This document shows, one piece after another, positions 26,969 through 34,874 of a DNA stretch of 64,000 nucleotides (positions within the stretch are counted from its first letter, which is position 1; the number at the start of each line of letters is the position of its first letter). Source of the DNA: an uncultured Pirellulaceae bacterium (GTDB lineage: Bacteria; Planctomycetota; Planctomycetia; Pirellulales; Pirellulaceae). The notes below the pieces were generated by a model. The model worked only from the letters and a program-made list of their open reading frames with translations, made no database searches and had not been told where the DNA came from. The translations under genes were made by a program, and so were the position numbers. Location of the stretch: positions 119,636 through 183,635 of the forward strand of contig CALKGE010000008.1 in NCBI GenBank assembly GCA_938084685.1, read 5' to 3'.

Positions 26969-27646
26969 TTACTCCCGCGGTTCACTGACCCGGCAGATAT
27001 ATTCGGCCATCCGGGATTGCAGGTCGAGCAGGCTTTGCCACTTTCGGAAACTGAGTACCATCCTGTCACCGTTGAGTTTGGTAGCAGAATTCATCAGCGA
27101 ACGAAGCCGCGAGTGAATAAATTCCATGATCTCGGCCAGCTGGGCAGCCTGTCCGGGCGAAAGGCGATCCGGAAGATCCGGAGCGTCAAGGACGTTCAAC
27201 GCTGTCTGAAGCTCCTGATCATCATCGTAATTTAATTCAAACCCAAGGTGCGGCCCGGTAGCCTGAGGTGCATTGGTAAGATCACTACCAGACTCGCCGG
27301 TACGAAGCTGCTGTAACCGATCGGCAATCTGGTCCCGGGATCCGAACAAAAGAACACTTCGACCAACGGAAATCAAATCACCAAAACGAAGTATCCGGAT
27401 CTGTATTTTCTCGCCGTTGACTTTCGTGCCATTCGTACTTTCCAGATCGGTCAACACAACCTGTTCATGATCCCGCTGCAGCTTGGCATGAAAACGACTG
27501 ATGCGGTCATCGTTGAGCTGAATTTCATTTCCCTCTTCACGCCCGATCGTTACTGGCAGCTCCAGGCCGTCGTAAATACGGCCTCGGTCAGCACCATCAA
27601 GTACTCGCAGTATGATTGAGTCGGAAGAGGGGGAAGATTGTTTCAA
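26969..27646 (-). CDS. FHA domain protein
   Basis: About 225 residues if translation begins at the TTG at 27646; the start is uncertain. Seen: a forkhead-associated domain with LPVTIGREEGNEIQLNDDRISRFHAKL and LTDLESTNGTKVNGEKI (G-R, S-R-x-H, N-G-T landmarks), which binds phosphothreonine peptides. The rest is Glu/Asp-rich helices of unknown role, including a stretch around QAAQLAEIMEFIHSRLRSL. The only in-frame ATG upstream (27796) lies inside the ilvC terminator hairpin, and the residues it would add look non-genic, so a non-ATG start (TTG 27646 or GTG 27691) is more likely. Lies 259 nt upstream of dnaE on the same strand. Confidence 0.75.
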   Translation of the reverse strand: MKQSSPSSDSIILRVLDGADRGRIYDGLELPVTIGREEGNEIQLNDDRISRFHAKLQRDHEQVVLTDLESTNGTKVNGEKIQIRILRFGDLISVGRSVLLFGSRDQIADRLQQLRTGESGSDLTNAPQATGPHLGFELNYDDDQELQTALNVLDAPDLPDRLSPGQAAQLAEIMEFIHSRLRSLMNSATKLNGDRMVLSFRKWQSLLDLQSRMAEYICRVSEPRE

Positions 27647-27762
27647 GAGAATGTACTCAACGCTAAAAGTTTCACTCTCAATGGTATACACGAATTTTTC
27701 TATTGTGAATCTGCAATTTGGGACGTATTCACCAATAAGCAGTTCTGTATTTCGCTGCGCAT

Positions 27763-27788
27763 AAAAAACGGAACCCGTTAGGGTTCCG
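27763..27788 (-). terminator. Rho-independent terminator of ilvC
   Basis: On the minus strand a perfect stem CGGAACCC/GGGTTCCG (10 bp if the flanking AA/TT pairs are counted), a 4-nt loop and then a run of six T. It begins about 30 nt after the ilvC stop, in the right orientation to end the ilvN-ilvC transcript. It lies inside the longest open frame of the FHA gene. Confidence 0.88.
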
Positions 27789-27817
27789 TTTTCCATTTAA
27801 TCGTTATAACCGGTCGA

Positions 27818-28822
27818 TTAATACTCTTTGTCATCAATCCAGGTCATCAGTTTACGGAGGCGACGTCCGACCAGTTCCAACTCATGGTCTTTGTCAATTC
27901 GGCGGCGGCTCTTGAAGTTGGCAGCTCCACCTTTGTTTTCCAGGATCCAGTTTTTGGCAAAAACGCCTTCCTGGATTTCCCGTAAAACCTGTCGCATGAC
28001 CTGACGAGTCTCTTCTGTGATGATACGAGGACCTGTCATGTAATCGCCGTACTCAGCGGTGTTGGAGACACTGTAACGCATGTAACTGATACCACCTTCA
28101 TAGAAGAGATCAACAATCAGCTTCAACTCATGCAGACATTCAAAGTAGGCCATCTCAGGCTGGTACCCGGCTTCGACCAGAGTCTCAAAAGCCATTTTGA
28201 CCAGTTCGCTGACACCACCACAAAGTACAACCTGTTCACCAAACAGGTCCGTTTCGGTTTCTTCGGCAAATGAAGTTTCGATGACGCCACCCCGAGTACC
28301 ACCGATCCCTTTGGCATAAGCTAAACCAAGAGCCTTGGTTTCTTCGCTGGCACCATCACTCAGCGCGATCAAACTTGGAACTCCGCCACCCTTTTCATAT
28401 TCAGCTCGCACCAGATGGCCAGGACCTTTCGGTGCTACCAACAATGCATCCACGCCGGCCGGTGGTGTGACCTGACCAAAGTGGATATTGAAACCGTGTG
28501 AGCACATGAGGATATTACCTTCGCTCAGATTATCACGAATCTGTTCACGGTAGATATCACCCTGCACTTCATCAGGAAGCAGTACGTTGACAAGGTCTCC
28601 TTGCTGAGTTGCTTCGGCCAGCGAGACAGGTTCGAAACCGTGGCTTACGGCCAGGTCGTAGTTCGCACTACCGGGACGCTGACCGATGATCACGTTACAT
28701 CCGCTATCACGCAGGTTCTGAGCCTGAGCATGTCCCTGCGAACCATAACCAAGAATTGCGATTGTCTTATCTTTCAACAGAGAAAGATCAGCATCGTTGT
28801 CGTAATAAATTTGGGCTGCCAT
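27818..28822 (-). CDS. ilvC: Ketol-acid reductoisomerase (NADP+)
   Basis: 334 residues, the short class I form. Converts acetolactate or acetohydroxybutyrate to the dihydroxy acid in valine/isoleucine synthesis. Seen: Rossmann motif [17 protein letters not shown] near residue 25, GQRPGS (cofactor-specificity loop) near 48, [10 protein letters not shown] near 108, [12 protein letters not shown] near 128, and metal-binding [10 protein letters not shown] (near 190) and [14 protein letters not shown] (near 225). Downstream of ilvN by 101 nt; the pair is co-directional and ends at a good terminator. Confidence 0.97.
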   Translation of the reverse strand: MAAQIYYDNDADLSLLKDKTIAILGYGSQGHAQAQNLRDSGCNVIIGQRPGSANYDLAVSHGFEPVSLAEATQQGDLVNVLLPDEVQGDIYREQIRDNLSEGNILMCSHGFNIHFGQVTPPAGVDALLVAPKGPGHLVRAEYEKGGGVPSLIALSDGASEETKALGLAYAKGIGGTRGGVIETSFAEETETDLFGEQVVLCGGVSELVKMAFETLVEAGYQPEMAYFECLHELKLIVDLFYEGGISYMRYSVSNTAEYGDYMTGPRIITEETRQVMRQVLREIQEGVFAKNWILENKGGAANFKSRRRIDKDHELELVGRRLRKLMTWIDDKEY

Positions 28823-28877
28823 TGAAGGTTACCTTCTTTCACATACTAATAAGTCTGAGATCTTGTTTTTATCTGCA

Positions 28878-28922
28878 GGAGTCCGGGCAGGCGACTGGAA
28901 AAGGGCCTGACAGGGAGACTCC
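28878..28922 (-). promoter_or_regulatory. Two-tier stem-loop between ilvN and ilvC
   Basis: On the minus strand GGAGTC and GACTCC enclose a second stem CAGGC/GCCTG, directly after the ilvN stop. It is not followed by a T run next to the stem. It may be an mRNA processing or stability element, or part of an attenuator; no leader peptide was found. Confidence 0.4.
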
Positions 28923-28923
28923 G

Positions 28924-29433
28924 TTAATTATCATCTTCGTCGCTGGATTTGAGTGAGTCGCTGCGGATCAGAGCAATACGTCCAGTGCGTGATAATGCGG
29001 TAATTCCGAACGGACGCATACGTTCAATAAATGCTTCCAGTTTGGACTCACGGCCAGAAATCTCTATCATCATTTCCGACTCACCAACGTCCACAATCTG
29101 ACCGCGGAATATCTCTACCAATTCACGGATCTCGCTGCGTTGACTACCAGTCTCAGCTTTGACCTTGATGAGCATCAAATCCCGCTCAACATGGTGAAAA
29201 GTACTGATGTCTGTCACCTGAACCACCGTGACGATCTTTTCCAGCTGTTTCGCAACCTGTTCCAGCACACTGTCATCGCCCACGACCACGAAAGTCATAC
29301 GGGAAAGCGTAGGATCTTCGGTGGCACCCACTGCGAGTGAGTCGATATTGAAACCTCTGGACGCAAGCATCCCCGAAACGTGCGCAAGCACTCCAGGAAC
29401 GTTCTGAACCAGAGCTGAGATGACGTGACGCAT
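28924..29433 (-). CDS. ilvN: Acetolactate synthase, small regulatory subunit
   Basis: 169 residues, normal for IlvN/IlvH. It binds valine and stabilises the catalytic subunit. Seen: N-terminal ACT domain HVISALVQNVPGVLAHVSGMLASRGFNIDSLAVG with TEDPTLSRMTFVV, then a C-terminal half (RDLMLIKVKAE... EIRELVEIFRGQIVDVGE... LEAFIERMRPFGITALSRTGRIAL). An acidic tail SSDEDDN is extra. The catalytic subunit gene ilvB is not next to it, which is unusual for this operon type. Confidence 0.96.
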   Translation of the reverse strand: MRHVISALVQNVPGVLAHVSGMLASRGFNIDSLAVGATEDPTLSRMTFVVVGDDSVLEQVAKQLEKIVTVVQVTDISTFHHVERDLMLIKVKAETGSQRSEIRELVEIFRGQIVDVGESEMMIEISGRESKLEAFIERMRPFGITALSRTGRIALIRSDSLKSSDEDDN

Positions 29434-29765
29434 AGTTGAATTCGCTATTACTTTACGGCTTCCATAAACGGGTAAACATGCATCCTAGACTGACTTATTG
29501 ACCTCGACAAGTGGGAGAACGAGCCTGTTACCCAGTAGAAAACCTTACCAGGACAGGAAATCAATGTATTGTTGGTTATGCACCGCGGACATCCATACAA
29601 AATCGCCTGGACGAATCGAGTTGCAGGAGGCGGCAACCCAACGTTTTGTACGCCGCCGGCTGGCTGATCAGAACGTAAACCTGATAGAGTGGGGCAGGGA
29701 AAACCACGGCAAAACAGAGGGACGTCCAGAGTCTGGAACAGGGTGAAGGGGCAGTGCTCGCGCAT
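29434..29765. other. Intergenic region upstream of ilvN
   Basis: 332 nt separating the SGNH hydrolase 3' end from ilvN. The open frame across it (minus, about 105 codons) has no family character and no ribosome-binding site, so I do not call it. Apart from a weak minus-strand promoter candidate near 29482-29510, I see nothing. Confidence 0.5.
29482..29510 (-). promoter_or_regulatory. ilvN: Weak sigma-70-like promoter candidate for ilvN-ilvC
   Basis: On the minus strand TTGTCG (29510-29505), a 17-nt spacer and TAGGAT (29487-29482), each 4 of 6 to consensus, 50-80 nt before the ilvN ATG. Spacing and place are right but the match is modest. Confidence 0.35.
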
Positions 29766-30437
29766 TCAGGGCCGAGCAGGGGATGGCAGAGCGTCGATCA
29801 CTGGCTTGACCGCTTTGTTCCAGATCTGATAGCCCTTCAAGTTCATGTGTAAACCATCTTTCAGGAACAGATCCGGTTTGGGTTTCCCATCCTCACCAAT
29901 CATAGGGGTCCAGATGTCGATGTAGGTGAGCAGTTCGTCTCTGTCACAGTCCGACTTGATCAGCGTATTTGCTTTCTGCATTTCATCGGCCAGCATCCAA
30001 CGAGCCAGACTCGGTTTAATCGCGATGAATCCAAGCTGCGTCTTTTCGCCGAACGCTTTCTTCATCAGATTGACGAATTTGCGGAAATCAGCATGGACAA
30101 CTTCTGCCGACTTTCCCTTGGCCACATCGTTGTCACCGGCATACAAAAGAATGAGCGGAGGCTGAACTGGTTTCACGGCGCGATCGAAATAGTAGATCGA
30201 GTCGCTGATCATGGAGCCACCAAAGCCATGATTCACGTAGTCTTTGCCGGGAAACGCATCCTGCAGACGCCACATACGGATACTGGAACTGCCAATAAAC
30301 AGAACTGAACCAGGCTTGGTCAATCCGTCCTTGATCTTCCCTTCAAAAACAGCAATCGACGTCTCCCATCGCTGCGGGCCATCCTGAGCAAAAACAGGGG
30401 TAGCAAAGCAGATAAGAGCGAGACAAAGATACTTCAT
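29766..30437 (-). CDS. Secreted SGNH/GDSL hydrolase
   Basis: 223 residues from the ATG at 30437, which has AGGAA 7 nt upstream and starts a signal peptide (MKYLCLALICFATPVFAQ). A longer frame adds 24 poorly conserved residues. Seen: block I VLFIGSSSIRMW (nucleophile Ser), Gly in NHGFGGSMISD, LLYAGDND (Asn of block III) and DGLHMNLKGYQIW (catalytic Asp and His). The set is complete, so an active esterase or lipase-like acyl hydrolase outside the cytoplasm is likely. Substrate unknown; many planctomycete relatives act on acetylated polysaccharides (family knowledge). Confidence 0.88.
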   Translation of the reverse strand: MKYLCLALICFATPVFAQDGPQRWETSIAVFEGKIKDGLTKPGSVLFIGSSSIRMWRLQDAFPGKDYVNHGFGGSMISDSIYYFDRAVKPVQPPLILLYAGDNDVAKGKSAEVVHADFRKFVNLMKKAFGEKTQLGFIAIKPSLARWMLADEMQKANTLIKSDCDRDELLTYIDIWTPMIGEDGKPKPDLFLKDGLHMNLKGYQIWNKAVKPVIDALPSPARP

Positions 30438-30513
30438 GACAAATTCCTGTTTGACAACCAAAAAGCTTCTCGATTCTAACATGGAAAGAATCGACGACAG
30501 CGAAGTCATCAGA

Positions 30514-31977
30514 TCAATCAGTCGAATCCTGTGGATCGTTTAAACGAACCAACACTTTTGGATTTACAAAAACTCCTAACTGATCTCGGTAAAGATCAAT
30601 CGTTACTCCGGTGGAGATCGCGTCATAGTTTTTCAGAATGTCCCGAGCCGGCACTTCCAACCGAAAGAGGCCCTCCGTTCGGTACTTTTTGGCCGCATTG
30701 ATCCGGTCTACGTCCGATGGGTGAATAGCAAATAGTTTACGGGCACCAGTCTGTTGGTCGTTAGTCCCAGGATTCGACATGCGAGCATTCACCTTTGCAG
30801 CTTCGGCGACAATAATACCAGGAAGATCATCCAACAGTTCCCTTCGTTTAAGAGCGTCTTCAACTGTACCGCACATTGCTTTCTGGCCCAAAGACAACTC
30901 CATGACCCGGCGGTGAGTTTTCTCGAAATATTCACTACCAGAAACATAAGCCGCATATCGATCAGCATCGAACTCCGTCTGTCTCATCATCATGCAACTG
31001 ATTGCGTTGGCGAGAATCATAAAACACCAAAGAACGCCTCGACTCACATAGACAAATCCCTTTGCACCAGCCAACACAAAGCCGATTCGAGGGTCACTTT
31101 CCTGTATCGCCTTGTCGAGTGCTTTATCAAACTGATCACGCTGGTAGACGACTTTCACAAACCAAAAGTTAACGGCACAAATTACATATCTTGACCTCAA
31201 TCCAACACCTTGAGAGAAATGCCCAAGCTCATGCGCAAGGATTCCAGCTAATTGCCTCAGATTCAACCCTGCAAACAAAGGCACTCCGATCGTCAATACA
31301 AGATCCCGACCCAAAAAGCTTCGGATTCCACGATCAAATGATGCCGCAGCATTGACATCATAACTGACATCAATGCGTGTCGGTTTTGGACTGCGCGTCA
31401 CGGTACAAAGGCGATCCACCAAATCAAATAAAGCAGGTTCCGTTGCTCGCGTTAGGGAACGTTGCCGGGCACGGCGCGGAATCACGAGTGAAAAGAAGAT
31501 AGGCTTGATCACAAACACCACTGTCACACACCCAGCAATAAGTGGTGTCGCGAACAAAATTGCTACTAGTATGAAAAACCTTCCTCCAAAAGACGGGGTA
31601 TTTGTCATGTTCGGTAAAACTTCCTGCCAGTACCAGGTCAAACCATAACAGATACTGACAATCAAGCCACAGTAAACGACCAACAGCAGGACCGTCATCA
31701 CCGCCACCAGGAAAAGGCTAAATTGATAGGCAATGTTTAACCTACGCGAGGGAACCGTCCCATCGATCTCCATTGAAATTTGCTGAACGATGTCTGTGGC
31801 GGCATTTTTGAGATCGTCACCAACCTTTTCGCCATAACCGACGCTAGAATTCTTGCGTAACGCGGGGATTTGCACCTGCTGGCCGCAATTAGCGCACTTC
31901 GCGCTTTTCCCTGCCGCACTCACGGGCGCTCGCAGTCGCTTCTGGCAGTGAAGACACTCGAAATCAATTAACTTCAT
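30514..31977 (-). CDS. Membrane-bound M48 family metalloprotease with N-terminal zinc ribbon
   Basis: 487 residues from the ATG at 31977. Seen: a zinc-ribbon-like start with CLHC and CANC (about residues 8-33), two or three membrane segments (about 80-170), the zinc protease motif ILAHELGHF near residue 245 (HExxH) and the third ligand Glu in QTEFDADRYA near 330. This is the HtpX/Ste24 (M48) arrangement, used for membrane protein quality control. The zinc ribbon fusion, a treble-clef-like module common in planctomycete membrane proteins, is an unusual addition. Only about 80 nt from the SGNH hydrolase gene, same strand. Confidence 0.88.
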   Translation of the reverse strand: MKLIDFECLHCQKRLRAPVSAAGKSAKCANCGQQVQIPALRKNSSVGYGEKVGDDLKNAATDIVQQISMEIDGTVPSRRLNIAYQFSLFLVAVMTVLLLVVYCGLIVSICYGLTWYWQEVLPNMTNTPSFGGRFFILVAILFATPLIAGCVTVVFVIKPIFFSLVIPRRARQRSLTRATEPALFDLVDRLCTVTRSPKPTRIDVSYDVNAAASFDRGIRSFLGRDLVLTIGVPLFAGLNLRQLAGILAHELGHFSQGVGLRSRYVICAVNFWFVKVVYQRDQFDKALDKAIQESDPRIGFVLAGAKGFVYVSRGVLWCFMILANAISCMMMRQTEFDADRYAAYVSGSEYFEKTHRRVMELSLGQKAMCGTVEDALKRRELLDDLPGIIVAEAAKVNARMSNPGTNDQQTGARKLFAIHPSDVDRINAAKKYRTEGLFRLEVPARDILKNYDAISTGVTIDLYRDQLGVFVNPKVLVRLNDPQDSTD

Positions 31978-32320
31978 CAACTCACCCGTCAACTAACGTC
32001 GAATTGTTCACCGACACAAGAATCCTCTCCGAATTACACCTGTAGTTCATCCTACAATCGCCTCGGCCGACTAACCAACTAATACCCGATCAAAATATTA
32101 AATCAGAGGAACCTGTTGACCGGTGGAACGTTTCTGCGGCTCTTTAGCTGGCTCGCTTCCGCTGGAACTATCAACTGGCCGTAAGTCTGTTTGATACTGT
32201 CGATCACTACAGGATGGTCATTAAATAAGGCAGATGCTCTGCAAATGCTTATCAAGGTTTTGCAGAGTATCATGTAGAGGCCAAATTTAACAGGCTTACC
32301 AAAACCCTTGAGTTGGCACT
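31978..32320. other. Intergenic region between M48 protease and tRNA-Arg terminator
   Basis: About 340 nt without an open frame I can support. Its one feature is a 13-bp stem-loop at 32233-32271 (listed separately). The M48 gene promoter should lie here. Confidence 0.5.
32233..32271 (+). other. Strong unassigned stem-loop
   Basis: GATGCTCTGCAAA (32233-32245) pairs with TTTGCAGAGTATC (32259-32271) through 13 bp with one G-U pair on the plus strand, around a 13-nt loop. No T run follows, so it is not a standard terminator. It may belong to a small RNA or to a 5' or 3' UTR. Confidence 0.45.
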
Positions 32321-32362
32321 AAAAAAGCTCTTCCAGATCAGAGTTGATCCGCAAGAGCTTTT
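32321..32362 (-). terminator. Rho-independent terminator of tRNA-Arg
   Basis: On the minus strand AAAGCTCTT ... AAGAGCTTT with an inner stem GATCA/TGATC, followed by a T run. It begins 13 nt after the tRNA 3' end, so the tRNA is transcribed as a single-gene unit. Confidence 0.85.
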
Positions 32363-32374
32363 AGTTTAGTTGAG

Positions 32375-32448
32375 TACATCCGGAGGGATTCGAACCCCCA
32401 ACCCTCGGTTCCGAAGACCGATGCTCTATCCAGTTGAGCTACGGATGC
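32375..32448 (-). tRNA. tRNA-Arg (anticodon TCG)
   Basis: 74 nt. Seen on the minus strand: acceptor GCATCCG/CGGATGT (first pair G-U), D arm with AGCTCAACTGGATAGAGC, anticodon stem TCGGT/ACCGA with loop CTTCGGA giving TCG, T arm GGGGGTTCGAATCCCTC, discriminator A. CCA is not encoded. Reads CGA (and possibly other CGN) codons. Flanked by its own promoter and terminator. Confidence 0.95.
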
Positions 32449-32466
32449 GTTGTTGAAGTAGATGTA

Positions 32467-32494
32467 AAAATATCAGTAACTGACGTGATGTCAA
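32467..32494 (-). promoter_or_regulatory. Promoter of tRNA-Arg
   Basis: On the minus strand a perfect -35 TTGACA (32494-32489), 16-nt spacer and -10 TATTTT (32472-32467), placing the start of transcription about 10 nt before the tRNA. It lies just after the cyclophilin stop codon. Confidence 0.6.
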
Positions 32495-32505
32495 GAGTGG
32501 GAACG

Positions 32506-33636
32506 TTAGTTCGTTACGCGACGGGGAACGTATTCATGCTCCCGTTTGCGAATCACCTCGGCCGTAATGATTTTGTCCGGCTGCAGTTTGGCGTCCGGTT
32601 TATCCGGATCGATCTTGGCAATCTTCTTCACCACACCTAGCCCTTTGATAACCCGGCCAAAACAAGTGTGCTTTCCGTTCAGGTTGGGTGTCGGACGGAA
32701 GGTGATGAAAAACTGTGAGCCACCAGTATTAGGACCTCCGTGAGCCATACCCAGAGAACCTGTGAAAAACCGACGATAGTCATTACGCGTTAAACACTCA
32801 CAGTAAATCCGATACCCCGGGCCCCCCGTTCCGTCTCCCTTGGGACATCCGGTTTGAGCCATGAAGTTTTGTAACACTCGGTGAAATTTCAAACCATCAT
32901 AGAATCCCTGTTCCACCAGATAGATGAAGTTGCCCACCGTTTCCGGAGCTTCATTTTCAAATAACTCAACCTCTATCTCGCCCTTGCTGGTCTTCAACAG
33001 TACTCGGGGCAAATCATCCGCCTCTGCCTCAGCAGCTCGAATCTCGGACTCTTTCTTCCAGAATTCAATGTACCCCTTTTGAATCTCGCCATAGTAATTG
33101 CGGCCCATCTGTGACATCTCACCAACCTGCTCGGCTCGCTTGAAAGCGACTTCTGCGTCGGCAAACTTATGATTGGCAAACTGCGAGATCCCTATCATGT
33201 CGTGCAACTTACGTTCCGTACTGCCAGCTTCAAGCATGGTCACACTGATATGTTCACACGTGTCGTAATCATCAGCCAACAGCGCTTCGCCAGCCAACTC
33301 GATCAGCATCCTCACCAGCGAGCGATCCCGGGTCTGCGGGTTCTCCACAAAGGCAGCCAAAGCAGCCGATCTCAATTCGGGAAACAGCACATCTCCACGT
33401 GAAACGACTTCGTCCCACTGTTTGCGAATCGCTGGAATCTGAGAGGGTTTGGCACTATCATATTCAGCCCGCAACTGTTGAAGATCTTTCAACATCTGCT
33501 TCCACTCACCGAGCTTCGCTTCATACGCTTTACGGGCCGGACCGGCCTCTTCCTGCTGTGCCGCCAAAGCAAACGTATTGGCTCCTGCCAGAAACAAAAG
33601 GATCAAAACTGAACTGACAATCGTTCGATTTTTCAT
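32506..33636 (-). CDS. Secreted peptidyl-prolyl isomerase, cyclophilin type
   Basis: 376 residues. Seen: signal peptide (IVSSVLILLFLAGANTFALAAQ), an alpha-helical, TPR-like half (about 25-200, AEVAFKRAEQVGEM), then a cyclophilin domain from about residue 208: VLLKTSKGEIEVELFE, APETVGNFIYLVEQGFYDGLKFHRV, QTGCPKGDGTGGPGY, GSLGMAHGGPNTGGSQFFIT and HTCFGRVIKG. The catalytic Arg (FHRV) and the FxxQ-equivalent SQFFIT are present. It speeds proline isomerisation in exported proteins; the N-terminal half may hold partner proteins. Single gene, 60 nt upstream of tRNA-Arg. Confidence 0.92.
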   Translation of the reverse strand: MKNRTIVSSVLILLFLAGANTFALAAQQEEAGPARKAYEAKLGEWKQMLKDLQQLRAEYDSAKPSQIPAIRKQWDEVVSRGDVLFPELRSAALAAFVENPQTRDRSLVRMLIELAGEALLADDYDTCEHISVTMLEAGSTERKLHDMIGISQFANHKFADAEVAFKRAEQVGEMSQMGRNYYGEIQKGYIEFWKKESEIRAAEAEADDLPRVLLKTSKGEIEVELFENEAPETVGNFIYLVEQGFYDGLKFHRVLQNFMAQTGCPKGDGTGGPGYRIYCECLTRNDYRRFFTGSLGMAHGGPNTGGSQFFITFRPTPNLNGKHTCFGRVIKGLGVVKKIAKIDPDKPDAKLQPDKIITAEVIRKREHEYVPRRVTN

Positions 33637-33854
33637 CGGATGAAACTCAAATACTGATTGGAAATTAAGAGTCTGTATCTCATAAGCCTAACACCTCTGG
33701 CATCTGAGAATCGACCAGTCTGCATGTTGTTATACGAACTAACGGGAGAATTGCCCATACGATCGCTACGACTGGTACGGTTAGCATATCCTACGCACTG
33801 AATCAGCGTTTGGGTCACTACCCATTCTGAATATCAGTGGCTAGGCTGATAGTC

Positions 33855-34529
33855 ATGAGTCGTCGCAGTAAAAAAAACACTCGGGATCGCCGATCCAAAG
33901 AATCTTCCTCGCAATCCAGATTGCGGATCATCGGGGGGAAATACGGAGGTCGCCAAATCCAGTACAGCGGTGATCAAAGAACCCGCCCAATGAAAAACCG
34001 GGTTCGCGAAGCGATGTTCAATCTGGTGGGCCCCTGGGTAAAGGGAACCTACACGATCGATCTGTTTGCTGGCACCGGAGCCGTTGGACTTGAGTCTGTT
34101 AGTCGTGGCTCTGTCGGAGCCACACTCATAGAAAAACATTTCCCCACCTCCAGAATTATCAACGACAACATCCGATCACTCGGCCTCGAGTCCATGGTAG
34201 AAGTGGTTTCCGGAGATGCGTTCCACTGGCTCGACCATCGCATGGAAACTCAATTCCATCCACCGGCCAATACTCCCTGGACCATGTTCTTCTGTCCTCC
34301 GTATGACTTTTTCCTGGATCGGCAGGACGAGATGCTGCGGATGATCGAAACCATGATGAACCGAGCACCGGTCGGTAGCCATGTCATTGTCGAAAGTGAC
34401 ACTCGATTTTCAGCCGACCTGTTGCCACTGGCCGGCCAGTGGGACATCAGACCTTATCCCCCGGCCGTACTTATGCTATTACACAGATTCAATCAGCAGG
34501 CCGGTGAAGAAAGCCGCGGGGCTGGTTGA
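33855..34529 (+). CDS. rsmD: RsmD-like 16S rRNA (guanine966-N2)-methyltransferase, altered motif IV
   Basis: 224 residues from the ATG at 33855; an in-frame ATG 18 nt earlier is the alternative. Seen: RIIGGKYGGRQI, TRPMKNRVREAMFN (family hallmark T-R-P-T-x-x-x-V-R-E-A-x-F-N), VPGTYTIDLFAGTGAVGLESVSRG (SAM motif I), EKHFPTSRIINDNI. Odd: the catalytic motif IV is CPPY (FFCPPYDFF, Cys at residue 147) where N-methyltransferases have (D/N)PPY. A very basic N terminus (SRRSKKNTRDRRSK) may bind RNA. Methylates rRNA in other bacteria; activity here is uncertain because of the change. Confidence 0.82.
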   Translation: MSRRSKKNTRDRRSKESSSQSRLRIIGGKYGGRQIQYSGDQRTRPMKNRVREAMFNLVGPWVKGTYTIDLFAGTGAVGLESVSRGSVGATLIEKHFPTSRIINDNIRSLGLESMVEVVSGDAFHWLDHRMETQFHPPANTPWTMFFCPPYDFFLDRQDEMLRMIETMMNRAPVGSHVIVESDTRFSADLLPLAGQWDIRPYPPAVLMLLHRFNQQAGEESRGAG

Positions 34530-34586
34530 GCATCCGTCAGGACGGCGATTCACAAGCTTCCTCGCGCGATGATGATACCCGCTTGC

Positions 34587-34874
34587 CTAAGCATTTCTTT
34601 TCCTGAGAGCCAGAATCCAGCCTCCCACGAACAGGGCGACCGCCAAAAACGGAAAAAAGAACTTGAGAACGCGAGTGCTCACATCAATCTCGTCACTCAT
34701 GCCCTGGTGCTGCTGAGCCAGTTCAGCCCGGTCCCAGGAAAGATAGGAACCGAATGCCAGGATGAGTCCCCAGACGGCCACTGCCACCAACAGCCATTTG
34801 GTAACCTTGCGACGTTCCGCCATTTCCTCGGCAGAAATTTCTTTCTTTTGATTTGGATCAGATTGCGTAGCCAT
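34587..34874 (-). CDS. Small two-helix membrane protein
   Basis: 95 residues from the ATG at 34874, with AGGA 6 nt upstream. The frame is open further upstream, but that part overlaps the radical SAM gene in another frame. Seen: a charged N terminus (NQKKEISAEEMAERRK), membrane helix WLLVAVAVWGLILAFGSYL, a short loop and helix VLKFFFPFLAVALFVGGWILAL, ending in RKRNA. Not a recognised family. Overlaps the end of the radical SAM gene by 17 nt, so the two are co-transcribed. Confidence 0.6.
   Translation of the reverse strand: MATQSDPNQKKEISAEEMAERRKVTKWLLVAVAVWGLILAFGSYLSWDRAELAQQHQGMSDEIDVSTRVLKFFFPFLAVALFVGGWILALRKRNA

Noticed and set aside
26710..27069. Extension of dnaE by 120 codons to an earlier start
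   Set aside because: No ribosome-binding site, no family similarity, and it overlaps the end of the FHA gene. The PHP domain begins right after 26709.
29448..29765. Open frame of about 105 codons on the minus strand before ilvN
   Set aside because: No ribosome-binding site, no signal or domain, composition unlike its neighbours; probably chance.
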